DNA of 64,000 nucleotides, from positions 1 to 64,000 of the forward strand of contig CAJTWH010000014.1 in the NCBI GenBank assembly GCA_910579995.1, in the 5' to 3' direction. The translations under genes were made by a program, and so were the position numbers. The stretch is from an uncultured Muribaculaceae bacterium (lineage in GTDB: Bacteria; Bacteroidota; Bacteroidia; Bacteroidales; Muribaculaceae). Positions within the stretch are counted from its first letter, which is position 1, and each line of letters starts with the position of its first letter. The notes beneath the pieces are model-generated. The model was not told the DNA's origin. It worked only from the letters and a program-made list of their open reading frames with translations, and searched no databases. Positions 32,777-39,745 of the stretch are shown piece by piece.

Positions 32777-34093
32777 TTATTTCTCACGCATGAATACGTT
32801 GATGGGGGTGCCGGTGAAGTTCCAGTGCTCGCGTATCTTGTTTTCGAGATAGCGGCGGTAGGGCTCTTTCACCCATTGGGGCAGGTTGCAGAAGAAGATG
32901 AATGTGGGCACCTGCGCGCCTTTGAGCATGGTTATGTATTTGATTTTGATAAACTTGCCCTTGTTGCTTGGCGGCGGGTAGGCGGCGATGTCTTCCTGCA
33001 TTACGGTGTTGAGCTGCGAGGTGGGCACGGTGCGCTTGCGGTTGGCGAATACCTCTACGGCTTCTTCAAGCACCTTGTAGATACGCTGCTTGGTGATGGC
33101 AGATGTGAAGATGATGGGGAAGTCGGTGAAGGGTGCAAAGCGCTCGCGGATGGCTGCTTCGTAGTGCTTGATGGCCGCGGTGCTCTTGTCTTCCACGAGG
33201 TCCCATTTGTTTACAACTACCACGAGGCCTTTCTTGTTGCGCTGGATGATTGAGAAGATATTTACGTCCTGCGCCTCGATACCGCGTGTGCCGTCGAGCA
33301 TGAGTATGCAGACGTCGCTGGCCTCGATTGCGCGGATTGAGCGTATCACCGAGTAGTATTCGATGTCTTCGTTCACTTTGTTTTTCTTGCGGATACCGGC
33401 GGTATCTACAAGGTAAAAGTCGAAACCGAATTTGTTGTAGCGGGTGTAGATGGAGTCGCGTGTGGTGCCGGCGATGTCGGTGACTATATGGCGCTCGGCG
33501 CCGATGAAGGCGTTGATAATCGATGATTTGCCGGCGTTGGGTCGGCCTACGATGGCGAATTTGGGTATGTCGTCGAGCTTGGCTTCGTCGTCTTCGGGTA
33601 CGGGGAGGTCTTTGACGACTTCGTCGAGGAGGTCGCCTGTGCCGTAGCCGTTGACGGCCGATATGGGGTAGGGGTCGCCGAGGCCGAGCTTATAGAATTC
33701 GGGCACATTGTAGACCCACTCGTTGGAGTCTACTTTGTTTGCGACGAGAATTACGGGTTTGCGCGAGCGGCGCAGTATCTGAGCTACGTGGTCGTCGAGG
33801 TCGGTGACGCCGTTCATTGCGTCTACGACAAAGAGTATCACGTCGGCCTGCTCGATGGCGAGCTCGACCTGTTTGTTAATCTCTGACTCGAAAACGTCTT
33901 CTGAGTTTACGACCCAACCGCCTGTGTCGACGATTGAGAACTCGCGGCCTGTCCAGTCCACTTTGCCATACTGCCTGTCGCGTGTAGTGCCGGCGGTAGG
34001 GTCGGTGATAGCTGTGCGCGACTGAGTGAGTCGGTTGAAAAGTGTGGATTTGCCTACGTTAGGGCGTCCAACGATTGCTACTAATTGTCCCAT
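32777..34093 (-). CDS. der: Ribosome-assembly GTPase Der (EngA)
   Basis: This 438-residue protein has the tandem GTPase layout unique to Der, which is needed for 50S subunit maturation. The first G domain starts with GRPNVGKST (residue 8) and has DTGG and NKVD motifs. The second has GRPNAGKSS (near 182), DTAG and NKWD. A KH-like C-terminal domain (from about 350) binds rRNA. The stop is followed by a strong terminator. The upstream era gene ends 8 bp away, so the two are cotranscribed. Confidence 0.97.
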   Translation of the reverse strand: MGQLVAIVGRPNVGKSTLFNRLTQSRTAITDPTAGTTRDRQYGKVDWTGREFSIVDTGGWVVNSEDVFESEINKQVELAIEQADVILFVVDAMNGVTDLDDHVAQILRRSRKPVILVANKVDSNEWVYNVPEFYKLGLGDPYPISAVNGYGTGDLLDEVVKDLPVPEDDEAKLDDIPKFAIVGRPNAGKSSIINAFIGAERHIVTDIAGTTRDSIYTRYNKFGFDFYLVDTAGIRKKNKVNEDIEYYSVIRSIRAIEASDVCILMLDGTRGIEAQDVNIFSIIQRNKKGLVVVVNKWDLVEDKSTAAIKHYEAAIRERFAPFTDFPIIFTSAITKQRIYKVLEEAVEVFANRKRTVPTSQLNTVMQEDIAAYPPPSNKGKFIKIKYITMLKGAQVPTFIFFCNLPQWVKEPYRRYLENKIREHWNFTGTPINVFMREK

Positions 34094-34101
34094 TTGTGTG
34101 C

Positions 34102-35049
34102 TTATTCTATATATCCGAATTGACGGAGTTTGTTGTCGCGGTTACGCCAGTTAGGCTCAACCTTTACGAACAGCTCCAGATAAACGCTCTTGCCGAAGAA
34201 TTTCTCGATGTCTGCGCGTGCCTGCATGCCCACTTTCTTGAGCATAGAGCCGCCTTTGCCGATGAGTATTCCTTTCTGGCTGTCGCGCTCTACGTAGATC
34301 ACGGCCATGATGTGGATGGCGCCTTCTTTCTCGTCGAATTTCTCTACGATGACCTCTGCCGAGTAGGGCACTTCCTTGTCGTAGTTGAGGAGTATCTTCT
34401 CTCGTATGATCTCGGTGACGAAGAAACGCGCCGGTTTGTCGGTGAGGGCGTCTTTGCCGAAGTATGGTTCGCCGGCGGGCAGGAGCTCCACTATGCGCTG
34501 CATGAGGCTGCTGACATTGAAGTGCTCTTTGGCCGATGTGGGGAAGATCTCGGCGTTAGGCAGACGGGTGCGCCATTTCTCTACGATGGCTTCGAGCTCG
34601 CCGTTGCCTTTGAGCAGGTCGATTTTGTTGATTACCAGCAGTACGGGCACTTTCTCTTTGGCCACTTTGGCGAGGTAGTCGGCATTTTTTTCAGGGTCTT
34701 CCACTACGTCGGTGACATAGAGGAGGATGTCGGCGTCGGTGAGGGCCTCCTCGCTGAATGCGAGCATGCTCTCCTGCATTTTATAGCGAGGCTTGAGCAC
34801 GCCGGGGGTGTCGGAGAACACAATCTGGTATTCGGGCGTGTTGACGATACCCATTATGCGGTGACGTGTGGTCTGAGCTTTCTGAGTGATAATGCTGACG
34901 CGCTCGCCCACGAGGTCGTTCATCAGGGTAGATTTGCCTACGTTGGGGTTGCCTACGATGTTGACAAATCCTGATTTGTGGATGGGGGCTGCGGGTAAAT
35001 CTTTTTCGTCGGCAGGAGTAAGGCCGGCGGCTTTTGTATTTTCTTCCAT
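34102..35049 (-). CDS. era: GTPase Era
   Basis: This 315-residue protein binds 16S rRNA and assists 30S maturation. The P-loop GNPNVGKST (near residue 32), the switch region ending DTPG, and NKIDL are present. A KH domain follows, with the GKGGSMLKKVG motif. There is a 20-residue charged extension before the G domain, longer than in Escherichia coli but common in Bacteroidales, so the start may lie slightly further in. It belongs to the DUF177-rpmF-fabH-era-der cluster. Confidence 0.96.
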   Translation of the reverse strand: MEENTKAAGLTPADEKDLPAAPIHKSGFVNIVGNPNVGKSTLMNDLVGERVSIITQKAQTTRHRIMGIVNTPEYQIVFSDTPGVLKPRYKMQESMLAFSEEALTDADILLYVTDVVEDPEKNADYLAKVAKEKVPVLLVINKIDLLKGNGELEAIVEKWRTRLPNAEIFPTSAKEHFNVSSLMQRIVELLPAGEPYFGKDALTDKPARFFVTEIIREKILLNYDKEVPYSAEVIVEKFDEKEGAIHIMAVIYVERDSQKGILIGKGGSMLKKVGMQARADIEKFFGKSVYLELFVKVEPNWRNRDNKLRQFGYIE

Positions 35050-35149
35050 GTCAGTTATGTTTTTTTAATTACTCCTTATATAACAAAAATAGCACCGAAA
35101 AAGTGCTACTTTTGCTATAAAAAGTTCATACAGGCTCTCGGAGTGATGA

Positions 35150-36130
35150 TTAGAGATCCCAGATGAGGTACATCGCACCCCAAGTGAAACCGGCGCCGAA
35201 AGCGGTGAGCACGAGGCGGTCACCCTTCTTGAGCTTGTTTTTGTATTCGTCAAGACACAGAGGTATCGAGGCTGCCGATGTATTTCCGGTGTGCTCGATG
35301 TTGACAAGTACTTTCTCCATGGGCATTTTTGCGCGCTGGGCAACGGCCTCGATAATGCGCAGGTTGGCCTGATGGGGGATGAGGTAGTCAACGTCGTCGA
35401 CGGTGAGGTTGTTGCGTGCCATGATGTCGAGCGACGATTCGAGCATGTCGGTGACGGCATGTTTGTAGACGGCGCGTCCGTCTTGGAAGAGGAAGTTCTC
35501 GCCGGCGTCTACGGTGGCGTGTGTGGTGGGCTTGGCCGAGCCGCCGGCTACCATGAGGAGGTGGTCGTGGCCTACGCCGTCAACGTGGAATACTGCGTCG
35601 ATGACACCGGTGTTTTCTTCAGTGGGCTCTACGAGCACGGCAGCTGCGCCGTCGCCGAAGAGAGCGCATGTAGAGCGGTCTTCATAATTTACCATCGACG
35701 ACATCTTCTCGGCTGCCACAACGATGACTTTGCGATAGAGACCTGAGCAGATATATGCACGGGCTTCCTGCATGGCTACTATAAATCCGGCGCAGGCGGC
35801 CTCCATGTCGTAGGAGTATGCTTTCTTGAGGCCGGCGCCATAGCATATCATAGAGCCGGTGGATGGGAAGCGGTGGTCGGGGTTTGATGTGGCGCAGATG
35901 AGCAGTTCAACCTCGTCGGGGTTGGTGCCGGTGTCGGCAAGAAGCTTTTCAACGGCTTTCACACCCATATACGAAGAGCCTTTGTCGGGGTCGCGGAGGA
36001 TGTGACGCTGTTTGATGCCGACACGTGTGGTAATCCACTCATCGTTGGTGTCGACCATCTTGGAGAGCATTTCGTTGTCGAGGATATCCTCAGGAACATA
36101 CGAAGCTATACCTGATATGCGGGCGTTCAT
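35150..36130 (-). CDS. fabH: Beta-ketoacyl-ACP synthase III (FabH)
   Basis: This 326-residue enzyme starts fatty acid synthesis by condensing an acyl-CoA with malonyl-ACP. The catalytic cysteine C113 lies in MEAACAGF. The histidine and asparagine of the triad lie in IPHQANLRI and in the HTGNTSAASIP segment. The N-terminal GIASYVPEDILDNEM and closing GFTWGAM are standard FabH signatures. It lies between era and rpmF. The plsX gene, often present here in other bacteria, is missing, as is usual in Bacteroides-type clusters. Confidence 0.96.
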   Translation of the reverse strand: MNARISGIASYVPEDILDNEMLSKMVDTNDEWITTRVGIKQRHILRDPDKGSSYMGVKAVEKLLADTGTNPDEVELLICATSNPDHRFPSTGSMICYGAGLKKAYSYDMEAACAGFIVAMQEARAYICSGLYRKVIVVAAEKMSSMVNYEDRSTCALFGDGAAAVLVEPTEENTGVIDAVFHVDGVGHDHLLMVAGGSAKPTTHATVDAGENFLFQDGRAVYKHAVTDMLESSLDIMARNNLTVDDVDYLIPHQANLRIIEAVAQRAKMPMEKVLVNIEHTGNTSAASIPLCLDEYKNKLKKGDRLVLTAFGAGFTWGAMYLIWDL

Positions 36131-36138
36131 TATGTCTG

Positions 36139-36384
36139 ATGTTTTATGCCGCCCATAGCAGCGGCGATGAAACGGTGCCGGGCGGGCACCGCGGGTGTTT
36201 TGTTGTCTCCGGATGTAATCTCCGGACTACCTTAGAAAATTTCTGCCGTGGGTATAGTTACGCCAAAAACGTCCTCTCGCCGGCGACGGCTACCTCTGAA
36301 GAGGTGCCGCCGGCGCAAGGACGGAACTTTGTCAACTGCCCGTGGCAGAGATTGAAGAGCGTTCCGTCGCGACGGAAACAACTC
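36139..36384. repeat. Palindrome-rich spacer between fabH and rpmF
   Basis: The spacer holds several hairpins: GGTGCCGGGCGGGCACC-type at about 36170, TCTCCGG/CCGGA-type near 36205, a compound CGCCGGCG...CCGCCGGCG structure with ACCTCTGAAGAGGT inside (about 36280-36315), and TTCCGTCGCGACGGAA (36362-36377). No gene is seen. It may contain terminators or REP-type elements within an otherwise compact cluster. Confidence 0.55.
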
Positions 36385-36570
36385 TCAGACGGCCTCGTCT
36401 TTGACGATGGCCTGCTTGCCGCGATAGTAGCCACATTCGCCGCATACGGTGTGGTAGATGTGCCAAGCACCGCAGTTGGGGCAAAGTGCAAGGGTGGGGG
36501 CTACTGCTTTGTCGTGTGTGCGACGTTTAGCGGTGCGGGTCTTCGATTGCTTGCGTTTAGGATGTGCCAT
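36385..36570 (-). CDS. rpmF: 50S ribosomal protein L32
   Basis: The product has 61 residues. It begins MAHPKRKQSKTRTAKRR, and a zinc-finger-like cluster C-x2-C-x9-C-x2-C follows (LCPNCGAWH, then CGECGYY), so it is the cysteine-bearing (zinc) form. Its length fits L32. It sits 33 bp after the DUF177 gene, a widespread pairing. Confidence 0.97.
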   Translation of the reverse strand: MAHPKRKQSKTRTAKRRTHDKAVAPTLALCPNCGAWHIYHTVCGECGYYRGKQAIVKDEAV

Positions 36571-36603
36571 TGTTTTGGATATTGTATGGTTACTTTATTC
36601 TAT

Positions 36604-37188
36604 TTATTCGTCGTTGCCTGAAAGCTTGCGGAGGGCGTCCCAGCGGGGATCGGAGGGGGCGTCGTCGCTGCTGTCGGCAAGCGTGTCGATTTCGTCGATA
36701 AGGTCGTTTTCGAGGTCGGCGTCTTCATCTCCTGCGGTGGCGCGGTGCTTCTTGAGCAAGGCGCTCATCTGGCGGTTGCACTTGCCCATGGGGTGGACGT
36801 GCTTGATGGGGATGGCCAGTTCTACGGTGTCGTAGAGCATGTAGGCTACATTGAGGCTGGCGTCGCTCTGGGGAATCTCGAGCACTTCGTCGCTGTCGTC
36901 GTTGTAGTCGTCGCCATATTTCACCACGATGTGATAGCTCGTATCGATGGGAAAGTGGAGGTCGTCGAGGCAGCGGTCGCATTTGAGCACTACCTCTCCG
37001 TCGATCTTGAAGTCAAGGTCGTAGAAATCACCGTTGTATTTTACCGCGAGCTTCACCTGCAGGTCGGCGTCGTGGACGTCGCTGCTTTCCATGTTGGCGA
37101 AGAACTGCTTGTCGAGATGATACTCGAATTCATGAGTACCTACCCCGAGGCTCTTCAGCGGCAATTTGAATGTTGAAAACTTTCCCAT
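36604..37188 (-). CDS. DUF177 (YceD) family protein
   Basis: This 194-residue protein sits directly before rpmF, as YceD does in most bacteria. It has been linked to 23S rRNA processing in other organisms. Seen in the sequence: the LKCDRCLDDLHFPI segment, which carries the conserved CxxC of the family, and an acidic C terminus. It is the first gene of the cluster down to der. Confidence 0.9.
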   Translation of the reverse strand: MGKFSTFKLPLKSLGVGTHEFEYHLDKQFFANMESSDVHDADLQVKLAVKYNGDFYDLDFKIDGEVVLKCDRCLDDLHFPIDTSYHIVVKYGDDYNDDSDEVLEIPQSDASLNVAYMLYDTVELAIPIKHVHPMGKCNRQMSALLKKHRATAGDEDADLENDLIDEIDTLADSSDDAPSDPRWDALRKLSGNDE

Positions 37189-37214
37189 TGTTCTATGGTG
37201 TCGAAAAAACTTTG

Positions 37215-37245
37215 CAAAGTTATGATTTTTCTCCCAACTTTCAAA
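37215..37245 (-). promoter_or_regulatory. Promoter of the DUF177-rpmF-fabH-era-der cluster
   Basis: Minus strand: TTTG (complement of 37242-37245), 19-bp spacer, TAACTTTG (complement of 37215-37222), about 27 bp before the ATG. Confidence 0.75.
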
Positions 37246-37330
37246 ATATTAATGACAAATAATTTATAATCTACTTGCTATTAACGTTTGCTTGTCGGCT
37301 TTTTTGCCTTATTTTACTCAACTTTCGCAT

Positions 37331-37477
37331 AGGCCATAAAGGTTGAAAAAAGGCGATTGCCTGTGGCAGGCAAGAGAATATCTTTCAAATATTACTCAAT
37401 TACAGGACTATAATCTTGCCTTTTTTACCTTTATTTCCTTTTTTGCCTTACTGAAGTGTAGCTTGCGAAACTTCAGT
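37331..37477. repeat. Dispersed intergenic element, copy 3
   Basis: Same orientation and structure as 26684-26830: GGCGATTGCC, CCTGTGGCAGGC, a CAGGACTATAATCTTGCC segment, a T/C-rich stretch, and a terminal hairpin ACTGAAGT (37450-37457)/ACTTCAGT (37470-37477) around GCTTGCGAA. It abuts the stop codon of the radical SAM gene. Confidence 0.85.
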
Positions 37478-38499
37478 TATTTTACTTTGTAGTTGAGCTT
37501 TTTGGTGGAGTGGCGGGAGTCGTGGCTGCCTGCCGGCTTTATCAAGGCGCGGAGCATTGATGTGAGCGTACGGCTGCGCCGGTGATAGCCGGAGAAGGTG
37601 TCGGAGAGCCATTCGAAGCCCGCTTTGTTGGTGCCGCCGGGGCGGAGGTAATAGTAGGTGAGCTGCTCGATAAGGGTGATGTAGGGGTCGTCGTCGCCGG
37701 CAACTTCCTCGAGATTGTCGGCGTCGGGGCAGATACACGTTATGCCTTCGCGTCGGCAGCGCTCTATGATCGGGGCGATGATGTCGGCGTAATGCTCTTT
37801 TATCACGGTGAGGTCGAAGTCGCTCCATGCGCTCTCGCCGAGCCGCTGCACCGGACGCAGCTGCAATACGTCGATTTGCAGGCCGTCGAGCACCGTCCAC
37901 AGCTCTGCGAGGGCGAGGGTGTTGATGGAGTTCATCACGTAGTTGATACGGATCTTCAGCCCGGGATAGTTCGCTTTGACTCGCTTGAGGGTCCGGATGA
38001 GGGCGAGGAACTTGTCGAACGAGGCGCCGGTCATAAGAGTCTCATACGACTCGCGGTCGAGACCGTGTACCGACAGTGTGACCTCATTGAGTCCCGCCTC
38101 GGCAAGCTGCCGCAGGCTGTCTTCGGTGAGAAGCTGGCCGTTGGTGGTGATGGAGATATAGGGTATGCCGGCTTTGCGGGCGAGCCCTACGATGTAGGGC
38201 AGATTCTTGTAGAGGGTAGGCTCGGTGGCACAGCCTATCTGCAGCTTGATGGCATGAGGCATAAGCTCGCGGGCTATATATGTGAGCTCTTCGTCGGTCA
38301 TGCGGCCCCCGAGGGTCTCCTTGGCCTTGTCGGGGTCGGAGAGATAACACATGCGGCAGCGCAGGTTGCACGCCAACACAGGGTCAAGGAAAAGCCCGAT
38401 ATAACGGCGCCTCAACACATGGAAGCCCAAGATACCGAGTAGCTTGACGCGCTTGCTCCTGATGGCGGTGAAATAATGTATCAGCTTATAGATATTCAT
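37477..38499 (-). CDS. Radical SAM protein
   Basis: This 340-residue protein has the iron-sulfur motif C44-x3-C48-x2-C51 (ACNLRCRMC), followed by elements of the SAM-binding barrel (ITTNGQLL, then GLNEVTLSVHG). Later it has RLGESAWSDFDL and a histidine-rich tail. The pattern is that of the MoaA/PqqE-like class, which makes modified peptides, cofactors or lipids. A second cluster could be formed by C243 and C245-type residues, though there is no full SPASM motif. Substrate unknown. Its start overlaps the RHS remnant by 14 bp. Confidence 0.88.
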   Translation of the reverse strand: MNIYKLIHYFTAIRSKRVKLLGILGFHVLRRRYIGLFLDPVLACNLRCRMCYLSDPDKAKETLGGRMTDEELTYIARELMPHAIKLQIGCATEPTLYKNLPYIVGLARKAGIPYISITTNGQLLTEDSLRQLAEAGLNEVTLSVHGLDRESYETLMTGASFDKFLALIRTLKRVKANYPGLKIRINYVMNSINTLALAELWTVLDGLQIDVLQLRPVQRLGESAWSDFDLTVIKEHYADIIAPIIERCRREGITCICPDADNLEEVAGDDDPYITLIEQLTYYYLRPGGTNKAGFEWLSDTFSGYHRRSRTLTSMLRALIKPAGSHDSRHSTKKLNYKVK

Positions 38500-38707
38500 C
38501 CCGCGAAGTTACGAATAATAAATGAGAAAAAGAGAATCTTTGCCCGCTGCTGTCGCGCAGAGAGGTGGCGGTGCGGGTGTAGGTGCTGTAGTCGAACAGC
38601 GGGGTGCGTGTGGCCGAGCGGAGCATATTGTTGTAGTCCCACTCGTAGCTTATGCCCTTGTTGCTGTCAACCAGCATATTGCCGTTGTCAATCTCATATA
38701 AGTCCAT
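38486..38707 (-). pseudogene. RHS/YD-repeat remnant
   Basis: A 73-codon stretch encodes NGNMLVDSNKGISYEWDYNNMLRSAT. This matches the pattern in the intact RHS protein of this window (ANGNTTYDANRDVRYRWDSNNMLSTAAF near residue 1650). Repeat architecture and length are lost, so this is a fragment of an RHS gene. It overlaps the 3' end of the membrane-protein gene and the 5' end of the radical SAM gene by 14 bp each. Confidence 0.75.
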
Positions 38708-39089
38708 TGTTTCGTGCGCAAACTAAAAACATTACACCAATGAATGAAAAACCTCCGATAGCCATAAAAATAATAGGTACAAACCGATACTTTTTCTTGT
38801 ATCTGCTCTTGTCTAAAACTAATTTAAGATATTTCTTTTTGTATATCAGCGATATATAAATGTATATACCGAAGAGCAATGCTATAGAGTATGAAAAACT
38901 CATAGCTATGTATGATGGTAATCTTAAGTGAAAGATAAAAAAAGAAATAAAAGAGAATAGCGTAAGAGAATAAAATACAATTCCCAAAGATATGCAAATC
39001 CATGACATAAAGACAGCAATATCTTCATTCCCGACCTTTACTTGATGATGGTAGTTGTAATAAAATAGAAATTCGAAAAATCGTTTCAT
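38694..39089 (-). CDS. Small membrane protein beside an RHS remnant, possible orphan immunity protein
   Basis: This 131-residue protein has three to four hydrophobic helices (about 25-55, 58-82 and 103-125) and a charged KKKYLKLVLDKSRYKKKYR loop. It is much more AT-rich than the flanking core genes, as acquired genes often are. Its layout resembles the 178-residue membrane protein that follows the intact RHS locus at 46.7 kb. The neighbouring RHS fragment suggests it protects against a toxin tip that has been lost. Function is inference. Confidence 0.6.
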   Translation of the reverse strand: MKRFFEFLFYYNYHHQVKVGNEDIAVFMSWICISLGIVFYSLTLFSFISFFIFHLRLPSYIAMSFSYSIALLFGIYIYISLIYKKKYLKLVLDKSRYKKKYRFVPIIFMAIGGFSFIGVMFLVCARNNGLI

Positions 39090-39123
39090 GATTTCAAAGA
39101 TTATCCTGACTCAATTCTTTTCC

Positions 39124-39621
39124 TCAGTCAAAAAACTTGGTGAAATCACGTTCTTTCACTGTTGATGTGTCATTTGGAAGATAGTAAAGACCTCTAAGGT
39201 TTCTTGTAAAATAACAATCTAAAGTTTCCTCGTCAGAACCGAATTCAATTTTCGTGCCGTCATCAAGTTTTAAAGTCCAATGAACTTCAAACACAAACAG
39301 ATTGACGCCATTCCACAGTGGTGCGTAGTTATAATAATGGTCAAGATTGAGACAATATGAATTTCCGGTCTTTATTTTATCATACAATTTTAAAGAGTCT
39401 GTGTTGTCGGGCTCGCGAGTCACTATACGGAAGAACATGTCATCTCGTTTTGCAAAGATAAAGTAATATTTTCCATCCTTTTTTATTTTACTTATTTTGT
39501 ATATTTTTTCCTCGTTGCAGTTTTCACATGAAATACATCTATGAATATTGCATGAGGAGGTGAAAACCGCCACCCCGGCGAGCAGGGCGACAAGCAGCAA
39601 AGTGAAGCGCAAGAATCTCAT
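39124..39621 (-). CDS. Small lipoprotein, possible orphan immunity protein
   Basis: This 165-residue protein has a lipoprotein signal ending in the lipobox FTSSC (cysteine at about 24). The mature part has paired cysteines (CISCENC) and a beta-rich body with EIGFGSDEE-like acidic turns. It precedes the membrane-protein gene by 34 bp on the same strand and has its own promoter. The lipoprotein plus membrane-protein order also follows the intact RHS gene, which supports an RHS immunity role. Confidence 0.6.
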   Translation of the reverse strand: MRFLRFTLLLVALLAGVAVFTSSCNIHRCISCENCNEEKIYKISKIKKDGKYYFIFAKRDDMFFRIVTREPDNTDSLKLYDKIKTGNSYCLNLDHYYNYAPLWNGVNLFVFEVHWTLKLDDGTKIEFGSDEETLDCYFTRNLRGLYYLPNDTSTVKERDFTKFFD

Positions 39622-39649
39622 GACACGGTATTATGACAGGTTTCACCGG

Positions 39650-39679
39650 CAAATATAATGAAATTTCCTTTAATTACAA
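39650..39679 (-). promoter_or_regulatory. Promoter of the orphan lipoprotein gene
   Basis: Minus strand: TTG (complement of 39677-39679), 19-bp spacer, TATATTTG (complement of 39650-39657), about 29 bp before the ATG. Confidence 0.6.
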
Positions 39680-39703
39680 GACTTTACGCTTTTATTTGCA
39701 AAA

Positions 39704-39737
39704 TAACGGCTGACTGCCGCTTGGCAATCAGCCGTTA
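39704..39737. terminator. Hairpin terminator after the TonB-dependent barrel gene
   Basis: Arms TAACGGCTGACTGCC (39704-39718) and GGCAATCAGCCGTTA (39723-39737) pair with one mismatch around a 4-base loop, 9 bp past the stop of the minus-strand gene. Confidence 0.75.
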
Positions 39738-39745
39738 AGTTTATG

